Under the pieces are notes generated by a model, which had not been told where the DNA came from, did no database searches, and saw only the letters and a program-made list of their open reading frames with translations. DNA of 64,000 bases from Paragorgia papillata (lineage: Eukaryota > Cnidaria > Anthozoa > Scleralcyonacea > Coralliidae): NCBI GenBank assembly GCA_035771165.1, contig JAWNZC010000285.1, positions 310,001 to 374,000 of the forward strand, read 5' to 3'. The position numbers were made by a program, and so were the translations under genes. Every line of letters starts with the position of its first letter. The first letter of the stretch is position 1. Shown piece by piece: positions 9,000 to 18,985 of the stretch.

Positions 9000-9374
9000 T
9001 CAGGCGATATATGCATATATTAATCTCTGGAACAGTTGACCAAGCATTCGTAACGAAGAATTCTTACGCCTCTTGTATTGTGATAAATCTACGTTGTGGA
9101 AATCATTCACCGTTCGTCGAACGGCCTCTCGAACCATTTGGTTATCGTACGAATCGCTAACTCTGTACACGAAAGCGAGATAAGCGACTATTCTTCCAAA
9201 ATTATTTAGATCCATTTCTTCATAGATATGATGAAGGTTCACACGATCTAATTGATCGCTAAAACTATCAAACAGGTGTCGATGATCGTCAAGACATATC
9301 TGAATATAAAATGATAACGTATCTTTATCGATATCAATGTTATGTTGTTTTAATTCATCAAAAATTGTATCCAT
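9000..9374 (-). CDS. Bcl-2-like protein (candidate apoptosis regulator)
   Basis: 124 residues. Around residues 55-75 the sequence EEMDLNNFGRIVAYLAFVYR resembles the BH1 region of Bcl-2 proteins (NWGRIVA followed by a hydrophobic helix). The preceding helix FDSFSDQLDRV and its spacing also fit. No clear BH2 or C-terminal membrane anchor is seen and the protein is short. Bcl-2 homologues have been reported in adintoviruses, which supports the call. It lies between the integrase and the right end, where accessory genes are expected. A mimic that delays host-cell death is inferred; a fold prediction is needed. Confidence 0.5.
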   Translation of the reverse strand: MDTIFDELKQHNIDIDKDTLSFYIQICLDDHRHLFDSFSDQLDRVNLHHIYEEMDLNNFGRIVAYLAFVYRVSDSYDNQMVREAVRRTVNDFHNVDLSQYKRRKNSSLRMLGQLFQRLIYAYIA

Positions 9375-9405
9375 AGCGTATGCGTATTGGTCTATAACAA
9401 TTCGT

Positions 9406-9444
9406 GTTCACACGACCAAAGTTGGAGATAAATGAATCACAAAA
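9406..9444. promoter_or_regulatory. Duplicated spacer motif, copy 2
   Basis: GTTCACAC, then a GTTGGAGATAAATGAAT box, matching 8931-8968 with few differences. It lies directly upstream (leftward reading) of the Bcl-2-like gene. Confidence 0.4.
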
Positions 9445-9503
9445 GAGTCAGGTATAAACATATATTTATTAGATAGATAATTAGAATACAAAATTATACA
9501 TGT

Positions 9504-9766
9504 TCAGCAAATGTTCAGTTTTTCCAAGTCTATAGTCAAGTCATTTACCGACTTTTGAAAAAGGTACTTTTCGTAGGCTTTCTTATGATCAGTTTCATGG
9601 CTCGTGAATGTCTCTCCAGTCTTTTTGACTGTATATGTGTAAGATGGTGGCATACTAAACAGAACAGTGGAGAATGGTTCAAGGGGATCTTCTTCCGTTT
9701 CCATTCGAAAAAGTCACAGCAGTTTTCTCTCTCGTTGGGACACGAGTAAAACAGACGACCTGTCAC
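9504..9766 (-). pseudogene. Terminal small gene with GRF-like zinc-finger remnant and acidic tail
   Basis: Two leftward frames overlap. The outer one (9766-9545) opens TGRLFYSCP, then CCDFFEWK, matching the second half of a GRF-type zinc finger (GR-x-F-x-x-C-P ... C-x-FF-x-W). The inner one (9704-9504, 66 residues) starts METEEDPLEP right where the finger ends and runs to a clean stop. They look like one protein split by a single-base shift near 9700. The first half of the finger is missing, so either the gene is decayed or the match is chance. It is the last gene before the right end. Confidence 0.4.
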
Positions 9767-9844
9767 CCTCTTTCCAGACCTTCTCTAAAGTCTCAAACAA
9801 GTATAGATGACCAGACCAGGTGTAATCCTAACATCGTAATGTCC

Positions 9845-9940
9845 GAGCTTATATAGCTTCATGTATACTATAATTATTCCAATCTTGCCCAATCATGTCA
9901 CAGGCGTGAGTCATGCGTGAGTCACGGTGCGTGAGTCACG
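9845..9940 (-). promoter_or_regulatory. Putative leftward promoter: TATA box with three AP-1 sites
   Basis: TATATAA on the minus strand lies near 9849-9856. Three copies of the palindromic-type AP-1 site TGAGTCA occur at 9907-9913, 9918-9924 and 9932-9938, each inside GCGTGAGTCA. Reading leftwards, the sites lie 50-90 bp upstream of the TATA box and the box lies about 80 bp upstream of the first small gene. Because the region is terminal, it may belong to the terminal inverted repeat. Confidence 0.6.
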
Positions 9941-10000
9941 CTGAATATTAATGAGGCGGCATCCCTTTGTTACGGTGAATGGGGGGGGGGGTCATCTACT

Positions 10001-12024
10001 AGCGTAAACTGTCCCCCGTCGAATCTGCGTCATGCGAGGGTGACCTCACGGCAGCGGAATGCTTAGAGGCCCTCAAAGGTACGGCATCGAATAAGGCTCC
10101 TGGGATCGATGGCTTTCCAGCCGAATTTTATGTTCGATTCTAGGGACTGTTGGGCGCGGACCTTGTAGACATTTTCAACTCCTGTTACCGTTGTGGCCAA
10201 CTATCCTTAACCCAACGCTCTGGCGCGACAACGCTCTTGTTCAAGAAGGTTGACCTCTTGGACATCGCAAATTGGCGTCCAATCACGTTACTTTGTGCGG
10301 ACTACAAAATTGCGGCCAAAGTGCTGTCTAAGAGCCTCCTCACGGTTATCGCTTCTGTCGTGTCACCAGATCAGTCTTGTGGCATTCCAGGGCGGTTCAT
10401 GGGGGAGAACGTACGTCTTCTCCATGACGTCGTAGATTATGCTAACTCCACGGCAGTGTCTGCAGCGATTTTATCCTTAGACCAGGAGAAAGCCTTTGAC
10501 CGTGTTGAGTGGAGCTTCATGGACAAGGTCCTGGAAAGGATGGGTTTTGGGCCTTTCCTTTTGTAAGTGGGTTGGCCTACTGTACTGCCAGGTGAATTCC
10601 TCAGTGATCGTTAATGGCTTTCTTTCGGACCCTTTTCCAGTCATCCGCAGGGTGCGGCAGAGTTGTCCTTTGTCCCCCCTGCTATATGTCTTTGTCGCTG
10701 AGTCATTGGCATGTACGATACGCGCGCACCTGTCAATCGACGGGTTCCCCTCCCCGGAGGTCGCAAGAGAGCTAAGGCTCTCAATATGCCGATGACACGT
10801 CTGTTTTCGTAACCTCGGACGCGTCACTCTCAGCTTTGGTGGCTCTGTTTGAGAAATACGAACGTGCTTCTGGTGCAAAACTGAACAAGGGTAAGTGCCA
10901 GGCTCTTCTCCTTGGGACGTGGCGACATCGTACATCTCTCCCTGTGGATTTTCGGACGAGTTCGAACTCCCTCAAGGTTCTTGGGAGCATCCTGGGTCAG
11001 GACGAGGACTGGGGTCCTTGGTCTAGAAACTACGCACCCGGCTGTCTTGGGACAAGCGTACCTTGTCGTTCCGGGGGAGGGCTTTAATTGTTAACTCTCT
11101 GGCCCTTAGGCGTTGTGGACGTTTCGCGCAAGCTCAAATCTCTGGCTGTGTTCTGGGTCAAGCGCTTTCTTTTGCGCGAGGATCCTGGATGGCGTTGCTT
11201 TTTCCGCCACCATTTACGGCAGGCTTTTCTTGCAGAACCGTGACTCGTGCTTTTAATCTCGCTAATATTATCGCAGCCACGTTGCGTTGCCTGCCACCTT
11301 TTGACCTTTTTATCGCTCTGTTTTGGAGCCATGGCTGGAGGGTGGAGGTCATCTTGACTCGGGTCAGTGGGTGATTCCTCAGAGCAACTCCGCCTGCCTT
11401 CCTTTAGAGAACGCCTCGGCCGAGCGTCCCTCAGCCACATCGGTGCGAGATCAAATGTCCATTGATTGGCGCGCTGTTTGGAAGAATCTAGGCTTTTTGC
11501 GGTTTATCCGTCCGGTGCTGGACACGAATTGGAAAATGGCACATGGCATCCTTCCTACCGCTGATCGACTTCGCCGTTTTGGCATGCAGGTTGACCCATT
11601 GTGTCACTGTGGTCCACAGGAGACTCTGGATCACCTTCTTGTGGATTGCCATTCCGCATATGGACTGGTGGACTGGTACCACAGCCTCTTACGTAGGGAT
11701 AATCCAGCTGCTAGGAGGCCATCTTTCACTGACCTACGGTTTGGTTACCCCGCATCGGCCGCCATCCCAAAGGGCCTTTTGGCCTTACTGGGCATTGTCC
11801 ACCACAACGTCCGGACTTCGCGAAACACCTGTCGTTTTGACGGCCTCCGGCCAGATATCCGGCGCTCTCTGAAGGCAATCGCCTCTTCCTGGCGATTTGT
11901 CTTGCGTATCCAAAAGCGCCACTGCCTTGCCACCGTGTTCGTGTCTGAATGGCTCGTCGGTGGTGTTCTTGGCTCCTTAGATGCCGTTGGGCATCTCATT
12001 TTTTCAACCTGGATGAGACCGTAG
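10001..12024 (+). pseudogene. Keno-like ORF2 fragment: reverse transcriptase and C-terminal domain
   Basis: Broken RT starting at the fingers (APGIDGFPAEFY near 10100). An in-frame TAG at 10141-10143 replaces the tryptophan seen in copy 3. Frame shifts follow near 10565, 10785 and 11090. Motifs DQEKAFDRVEW (about 10480-10510), PLSPLLYVFVAESLA and the catalytic YADD (about 10787) are still readable. The C-terminal part to 12024 keeps a CHCG...H...C zinc knuckle near 11605-11650. Relative to copy 3, bases around 11000-11200 are missing. It has no coding capacity. Confidence 0.8.
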
Positions 12025-12908
12025 TGCTATTTGGGCAGTTTTTAATGTTTTTAACGCATTCCTCTCCCAGCATTCTTCCAGTGGTGCATGTCCCCTGGAT
12101 TGACCCGAGTCCATGCGCCTCCGGCCCTCATTCGTTCGTTCGTAAGACGGGGCTGCATAACACCCATACTCCGGTTTGGGTTTCTTAGGCCTAATTTTTT
12201 AATTTGATAATTAACATCTGGGTTTTCTTCCTGGGGTGGTGTATCGAGGGTCTCCTTCATTGGTGTAATGTCTTTCTCCACCCCGTCAGAAGATAGCACC
12301 GGTGGTACCAAATTTATTTGGGGCGCCATATGGGGATCTCCTAATTTTGGAAATCGTCAAGTCTTCGGACTTGACGTCGTCTTCTCGGATAAGGACGTTA
12401 AACCTGAGGTCCACCCCCGATTTGGCTTGTACCCGGTGAGGCTTTAAGCTTGTTTTAAGCTTGGCCTGTCACATTCCACTTTAGTTTTTACACTAAATTT
12501 GTCTCATAATGCCACCCTTAAGAACTGGGGTACCCGGACATTTTGCCGAAAGACATTTTGCCGAACGGACATTTTGCCGAAAGACAATTTGCCGAACGGA
12601 CTATTTGCCGATTACCCCGAGAGTTGCAAATGAACTCGTAATTGTGGATTAGGTGGGGGTTGCCATTTTTCAGGCGCATTCCTTAATTTTCATCCATTTC
12701 CGACTCCCTTGCCCGGTGTGCCTTTTGCGGATCGGTCCTGGGTGATCATTTTGTCATTTCTGGCGCAACAGAGAGGGCGTCGCATCCTCTTTTGATCTGA
12801 GTGGAACGCATAGGCCACCTCCGCGGAATAGTCCTTCGCACTTAGGGATTCATGATGTCATTTGCACCGCCGGCATCTTTATATTCTGAGGGGGCGTAAC
12901 TTCAAAAC
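12025..12908 (+). other. 3' untranslated region of Keno-like copy 1
   Basis: It carries the TCTTCTCGGATAAGGACGTT box near 12380, also found near 62830 in copy 3, so it is a conserved 3' tail element of the family. A small inserted repeat element lies at 12527-12618. No gene seen. Confidence 0.65.
12527..12618. mobile_element. Short element of GGACATTTTGCCGAA repeats
   Basis: About five imperfect copies of a 15-16-bp unit (GGACATTTTGCCGAAAG) sit between GGGGTA and TACCCC ends, giving a 92-bp unit with short inverted termini. Copy 3 of the host LINE lacks it. Such TTTGCCGAA repeats are scattered in many animal genomes. No duplication could be defined. Confidence 0.5.
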
Positions 12909-12945
12909 AAGATCAAGTGTAGTATCTGTTCTTATCAGCTTAATA
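12909..12945 (+). ncRNA. U2: U2 snRNA fragment, nt 23-59
   Basis: Contains AAGATCAAGTGTAGTATCTG and runs to CAGCTTAATA; GTAGTA is the branch-point recognition sequence of U2. It is cut on the left by Keno-like copy 1 and on the right by Utopia-like copy 1, so this gene is dead. Confidence 0.9.
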
Positions 12946-14313
12946 GTTTACTATTTCGCGGTCGAGAAGTTGATCAGGTCCTCGGGTGTTTAACCTCGTT
13001 TACGCTTTTCCTCTCAGACACGTTGCCCGGTTTTCAACCGCCAGCGATCCCATTGTGACCAGCTACGCTTTGCTAGGATTAGGGCCCTTGCTAGTGAGTA
13101 GTTACAGTCTTCGGACTCTTCTCCGGACTGTTCTCGAAAACTAGTAAGGTTCGCTACGCAGTACAGGTGTCTAGGCACTTGTTTGAGCAACGCACAGGCA
13201 ACCGTCTCTACGCCTGTGCTATAATTTAGCTCGCTATACGTGTTAGCGGCGGTCGACTTCTTCGGAAGAAGGCTGTCGTTAGCTCTTCTCGTTCGCGCCT
13301 CAGGGCCTGGCCGTTCTTTTGAGAACGCGTGCTGCCTACCCTGACACAGCTGAGAAGACGCTAGTCTAACGCTTATAGCGATAGAGATTTATCTTCTTCT
13401 CTCGCAGCGGTTTCTACGCGAGACGATATCGCTGTCTTACAGTGACTTCGTCTCGTTTAGCCCCCGCTTTATTATTTTCGCTCTTTGTTTTTATTCCTGC
13501 GAGTAGAGAAGAGCTTCTTTCGCTTTTGCGGCTCACATAAGTATACCTTGTGAGTCGTTCCTTTATTATTTGATATTATACTTTATTATTTTCCCGACTA
13601 GCGAAGACTTCAACACGAGTACGAGCCAAGTACCGAGCTAGTTGGAATCTGTTTAGCCTAGCATTATTGTTAATCAAATATCATTTACCGACACGGGTAG
13701 TGATTTTACCGTAAATTTGCATGATTTTAGTACGTTAGTTATACTTTTCTTTTCCTGGGCGCTCGAACATGGGTTTTGTTTCGTTCGCTCTTTCTTAGTC
13801 TAGCTGTTTATTTATCTTCTTCTCTCGCAGCGGTTTCTACGCGAGACGATATCTCTGTCTTACAGTGACTTCGCCTCGTTTAGAACTCGCTTTATTATTT
13901 TCGCTCTTTGTTTTTATTCCTGTGAGTAGGCTCTTCTTTCGCTTTTGCGGCTCACATAAGTATACCTTGTGAGTCGTTCCTTTATTATTTGATATTATAT
14001 TTTATTATTTCCCCGACTAGCAAAGACTACAGCACGATTACGAGCCAAGTACCGAGCTAGTCGGAATCTGTTTAGCTTAGTATTATTGTTAATCAAATAT
14101 TATTTACCGACACGGGTAGTGATTTTAGCGTGAATTTGCATTTTATCTTGCTAGTTGTACTTTTCTTTTCGTGGGAGTTCGAACGTGGGTTTTGTTTCGT
14201 TCGCTCTTTTCGTGTCGTTTCGTGGTTTTAATCATGACTTGTACTTGGTATTTGTTTTTTTTTTGTTTCTTCTCTTCTCTCTTTTTTACTTTACCAATCA
14301 TTCATCCGCGGCT
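12946..14313 (+). other. 5' untranslated region of Utopia-like copy 1
   Basis: Non-coding, T-rich, with strong short inverted pieces (for example GTCGACTTCTTCGGAAGAAG near 13250). The second half is a tandem duplication, listed separately. Copy 2 has the same region at 27215-28560, so it is part of the element. Confidence 0.7.
13389..14210 (+). repeat. Two tandem 5' UTR monomers, period about 423 bp
   Basis: Both start TTATCTTCTTCTCTCGCAGC (13389 and 13812) and run through ACCGACACGGGTAGTGATTT to the GTTCGAACGTGGGTTTTG-type end. Copy 2 carries the same duplication (27651 onward). This is reminiscent of promoter monomers of mouse L1. Confidence 0.75.
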
Positions 14314-17300
14314 ATGACCTCGCTTACACTGGAATGCGTCGTTCCTTTTCCTCCCGGTGGCATCCCGTGTCCTATATGCGGAAAGAAACAGAGGCGAACC
14401 TCCTCATTCAAGGAACATGCTCGGAAAGTACATTCGGTGACTGACGTCAAAACTCCGACAACATGCTCGGCCTGCGGTAGGAATTTGATGCCTTCCGACC
14501 AGCGTCAACTCACTTCACTCGATGCAAAGCTAGAACTGATACGGCGAAAACTGCAACCAACACGAGTCTCTCACCGGTCCAGTCTACTACCGAATCCGTC
14601 AACCCGCCTTCAGAGTGCACATCGCTGATTTCCTCACCGCCTTCTATTGGGTCACTTAATCCACGAAACCCACCGTCTCCGACAACCTCCAACACTTGAC
14701 AGGCTATCCCTAATTGACGAACCTAACCGCACCAATTACCTCTCGTCTCCCACCAAAACTGTTGCTAAGAGATGTGTCAGCGTCGCCACGGTTTCCCCAC
14801 GACTATCCCCGCCTATACCTTCCTCACCAAACATCTCCCCCCAATATCTCTCTCCTGATGGCAACACCCAGAAGGCTATTGATAAACTTCTGAAGAATTG
14901 CTGGGAGAATCCACGTCGACCGCTTCTCCCACATCTCATAAGATTAGGCGACCCACCTCCGAGTCCCGAGTCCGAGACGGATCCTGGCTCTCATGAACGC
15001 CACCCAAACCAAGCTCCGAGGTCGATGCAACGTAGACTCTCCAGTGAAAACTTTCATGTCCACCAAGGTCCACTAACCCCACCTCTACCAACCCAACCTC
15101 CGGGAACTGGTACCGCTATCATGGCCCACCTCCGTAGAGATCTAATCCACCTACTAAATGATCCTCCGGAAACCTGATGACCAGCCTATCCTAAACGCGG
15201 GCACTATCCCACCTAACCCTCGGACCCACAACGAAAATTCCTCCCTTTCTAGACCTACAGACATACCTTCATCCCTAAATATTCACTCCACCACTACAGT
15301 CACAAACCCAAACACAGTTCCTGACAAACAACCTCCACCTCCTAGTCCTATTACCGAAGGCCCTGCGGAGCTACTATCAACTTTTAAAGCCAAGTGGTCG
15401 GCCAGATTTGCTGATGACTCGTCAATCTGGGAAAACTTCTCCGCTGACTGCTCTGAGTTTGCCACCAACTGCGTCGAAATCGCTAAAATCATCGTCTCAG
15501 GCCAACCTACGTATCGACATAATCGGTTCGACCCAAACGAAGCACGTCACCTCCATGCAGGCCCTCTACCGTCACTCCCGAAAACGCGCAGTTCGAAAGG
15601 TCCTCAGGGACGACAGTCCGATATATGAGGGATCCACTGAAGACGCCCAAACGTTTTTCACGAACATTTTCCAACACAAACCCTGCGACACAGAAGCGCT
15701 CGCCGCTGAACTTAACGCGCATGTTCCATCCGCCGAACCCGACGACAGCCTTTTCGAGCCCCCATCTCCGGAAGAACTCCAACGTAAGCTTCGATCGATG
15801 GCCAACTCGGCTCCGGGAGGTGATCAAGTCGAATACCGCCACCTCCGCCTAGTAGATAAGAAATGTGACATCCTAGCAGCTATCTTCCGTCGCTGTTTCT
15901 CTGCCTGCGATGTCCCGTCTGCCTGGAAGAGTGCCACAACGATCCTTATCCACAAGAAAGGCCCAACAAACGACGTATCAAACTTTCGTCCCATCGCAAT
16001 GATGTCTTGCATTTACAAACTGTTAATGGCCGTCCTCGCCAGACGTATTTCACAGTAGGCCATTGCAAACGACCTCCTACCCGCCGAACAAAAAAGTGCA
16101 AGACCCTCGGAGGGATGCTACGAGCACAGCTTCCTTCTGCAATCAGCCGTCGGTGACGCCCGCCGTCTTCAAAAAGGCATTGCATGGCTTGATCTTCGGA
16201 ATGCTTTTGGTAGTGTTCCACACGCAGCTATCATCACAACACTGTACCACATGGGTCTTCCTCCGAACCTCATTGAACTAATCCGTAACGCCTACACCAA
16301 CACCACAACCACAATTCGTACCGAAGCTGGTTTGACCGACTCGATTCCTATCCATGCTGGTGTTAAACAAGGATGGCCAATTAGCCCAATACTGTTCAAG
16401 CTAACCCTGGAACTTGTTCTCCGCAAAGTCAAAGCGACGGCTTCCACTTTCAAACGCGGTCAAGCAAAACATCATGGCTTGCCCCTTTCCATTCTGGCCT
16501 ACGCGGACGACTTGGTCCTGATTGCACGCCGAAAGGAAAACCTCGACGCTCTTCTAGCTGCTGCATCCTCTTCAGCTTCCCTTATCGGCTTAGAGTTCAG
16601 ACCCGACGAGTGTGCTTCACTCAGCTTCCCGAACTCAAAACGTTCCACCAACCACATCGAAATGAATGAATTCCACATCCAAGATCAAGCTTTCACAGCC
16701 CTTGCGGCTGACGAGCAATACCGATATCTGGGTGTACCTATTGGTCTTGTCCACAATCCCGACAACCTGCCCGAATTGGTCAACCAACTAATCCCAGACC
16801 TTGTCAAAATAGAAGAATCTCTGCTGGCTCCATGGCAGAAGCTCAACGCCATTCGAACATTTATCCAACCTTCCCTCACGTATGCCCTCCGAGCTGGTCT
16901 TCGCTTAAAGAAGTCCCTGGACACCTACCGATCGACCCTAGTCCGAATGGTACGGAAAATCTGCGACTTGCCAAACCGATCCGCCACCTGCTACGTAATT
17001 GCATCGCGACAAGCTGGAGGCCTAGGCTTCCAAGACCCACTAAAGGAAGTAGATATTCAAACGATCGTCCAAGCCGTAAAGATACTATCATCGGCAGACC
17101 CAGCTGTGGCCGGATGTGCACGGAGCGAACTCCTACAGACTGCCCGCCATGCCGCCCAAGCAAACCCAACGCCAGACTTAGTCTCTAAACACCTCTCCTC
17201 CCTACCTGATGACCGGTTAGCTGAAATTAGATACCGTGGCCAAACACTGTGGTCTCGCACTCGTAAAGGCGTTCGAAGTCTCCAAGTCACCATCCAGGTC

Positions 17301-18176
17301 CCAGAACTTGACAACCCAACCATATCCACCTCCGATGCTGGTCCTGTACAAGCCCATGAAGTCTGCCGTTTCCCTCATCACCATGTTCGTGAACACTCAG
17401 CATACAAGTTAACCCAACTTAACGACCAAGGAAAAGTGGTCCGGGCACTTACCGCAGACAAATTTGCCAATGGTTCCGCGTGGCGCTTCTCTGGTTTAAA
17501 CGTCCGCTTCAAGGATTGGCGCTTTATCCATAAAGCACGTCTCAACTGCCTTAGCCTAAACGCAATTCAAACAAGAGCCGGTGGTCCGAAAAAAGAAAGC
17601 TTAAGCGACAGACGTTTTACAGCCCGGTCACCGTCCGTGTCTCAAAAACGCCTAATATGCTTAAGCTCTCTACTGTATGAGCGAGGAAACCCTACCTCAC
17701 GTCCTCAATCACTGTACCCAGAACATGGTCCTCATCCAACAGCGCCATGATAAGATTGTCGAAGACTCACGAACGCAGTCCGCTTCGGTGACATTACAAC
17801 TGATCGAGCCGTCGCAGAATCAAACTCACACCTTCGTCCCGACATTGTTATCCAAGAAGGTGACCAAGTTTCGATCATCGACGTCTGCTATCCATTTGAA
17901 AACGGAGCTGAAGCACTCACAGAAGCCGAACAACGCAAGATTGAGAAATACAATGTCCTCAAACAACATTTTCTGTCCCTCAATCTCAAATGTGAAGTTT
18001 TTGGTTTCGTGGTTGGCGCACTTGGTACCTGGCATGAAAGCGTCCTTCGTCGCCTGGGCATCACCAAAGCTTACAAGAACCTCTTCCGGAAACTGTGTTG
18101 CTCCGATGTCATACAAGGCTCCAACGATATCTACCGGCAGCATCTTGGATGCGACTCCGCTCCACTTACGCATTAG
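14314..18176 (+). pseudogene. Utopia-like single ORF: C2H2 finger, reverse transcriptase, restriction-like endonuclease
   Basis: Start MTSLTLECVVPFPPGG. First finger CPICGKKQRRTSSFKEHARK with a following H near 14370-14435; a second, CSACGR..., is shifted out of frame near 14485. Linker frames break near 14600-15180 and 15630. RT is open from about 15408 apart from one in-frame TAG at 16056-16058. Motifs WLDLRNAFGSVPH, HAGVKQGWPISP and LAYADDLVLIA (16496-16530) are intact. After a degenerate HVLNHC zinc knuckle near 17700 comes the endonuclease with RPDIVI and SIIDVCYPFE (about 17835-17905), ending at 18176. The copy is dead but only lightly decayed. Confidence 0.85.
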
Positions 18177-18489
18177 GCGGACAAGCGTACACACACTTTA
18201 TACTTTAATTTGCCAACTCATGGCACCTAACGTAATTTAAACTCACACATAGTCGTCACTCGGACTCATACTATAAGGTACAGGAGATTATGACAACCCA
18301 ACCCTCCATGAGCTTAACTCTCCTCATTTCAAACCACACACACCCAAAACTAGTATACATGAAATAAGATGTCACTCGGACACATACATAGGACTTTGGA
18401 AGCTACGACGTATAATGAGCGTATGCGACCTCTTTTCGATTCTCGCACACCTAAAATTTACCGTAACACTTAAGCCTTTACTAATAAAT
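18177..18489 (+). other. 3' untranslated region of Utopia-like copy 1
   Basis: Contains two related stretches with GTCACTCGGACACATAC-type words near 18255 and 18370. It ends ...TTTACTAATAAAT next to U2. No gene seen. Confidence 0.6.
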
Positions 18490-18514
18490 CTGTTCTTATC
18501 AGCTTAATATCTGG
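18490..18514 (+). ncRNA. U2: U2 snRNA fragment, nt 40-64
   Basis: CTGTTCTTATCAGCTTAATA followed by TCTGG. The first 20 nt are the target duplication of the Utopia-like insertion; the gypsy LTR follows directly. Confidence 0.85.
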
Positions 18515-18726
18515 TCAGTTAGTAAAGGGCTTAATATCTGGTTAGTAAACTGCTTTAATATTTGTTTAAAACTTTTAATGAAGAATACTAAAACGACAAA
18601 TATCAAATATGGTTTTGTTTTCTCCGAACTCGTGGTCTCACCATCGTTCTACTTCATGAAAACTAATCGCGGTCTCACACCAGTGTTCTACTTCATGTAA
18701 GCTAATTACATTTTCCTTATCTAACA
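18515..18726 (-). repeat. Gypsy 3' LTR
   Basis: Nearly identical to 25282-25480. Its plus-strand right end is CTTATCTAACA. The left end is rearranged: the U2 words GGGCTTAATATCTGG recur inside it between two TTAGTAAA pieces. Confidence 0.85.
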
Positions 18727-18985
18727 CTGTCCCCCCCTAGAAAATTAATTCCCTTTAACTGCAATTGTTTTATCTTGTCTCCTGGAGCTTTGAGTTGTGC
18801 ACTTCAATATTCAGCTTCGTCTTGTTGCTACTATTCTAGTACCTCTTCTAGATCTTATATAACCCTAGACTAAATGTGCATCGCACGTTACAGTTAACAA
18901 ACCTGTTCACAAAGCAATTTTACCGACAATGTTTTGTTCATTTTACAATAACATTATTCTAATGAAATATTGTTGCCTCAAATCT

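Larger units (their letters stand above)
1..10000. mobile_element. Polinton/Maverick (adintovirus-like) element, right part; left end outside the window
   Basis: The gene set defines the element: protein-primed type B DNA polymerase, packaging ATPase, adenain-like protease, double-jelly-roll major capsid protein, minor capsid protein and a retroviral-type integrase with a chromodomain. Left-hand genes run rightwards and the capsid/integrase block runs leftwards, converging near 4.6 kb. The right end is placed at 10000 because similarity to the Keno-like LINE (compare 60.6 kb) starts at AGCG, position 10001, and the element then ends in ...CTACT, matching the AGT/ACT termini known for Polintons. 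The expected 6-bp target duplication would be AGCGTA. The integrase, capsid, protease and ATPase frames are open; the polymerase is not. The left terminal repeat is off the window, so the terminus is inferred. Confidence 0.9.
10001..12908 (+). mobile_element. Keno-like (Tx1-type, L1-related) LINE copy 1, 3' part
   Basis: The unit is the RT-to-3' part of a LINE closely similar to copies 2 and 3. Its 5' side lies beyond the Polinton, so the Polinton split it. It ends in ...CAAAAC directly before U2 sequence starting AAGATCAAG. Copy 2 has the same 3' junction, and copy 3 has its 5' junction exactly at the preceding U2 base, so this family inserts between U2 nt 22 and 23. Keno is the published name for a Tx1-group element in U2 genes; assignment to that family is recalled, not searched. 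Confidence 0.85.
12946..18489 (+). mobile_element. Utopia-like LINE copy 1 (NeSL/R2-type) inserted in U2
   Basis: Near full length. The left border is U2 nt 59 (CAGCTTAATA) and the right border is U2 again from nt 40, giving a duplicated target CTGTTCTTATCAGCTTAATA of 20 bp. The ORF has an N-terminal C2H2 finger, RT and a C-terminal restriction-like endonuclease. This is the architecture of the NeSL/R2 group, in which the U2-specific Utopia lineage has been described. Copy 2 has the identical 5' junction. Confidence 0.88.
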
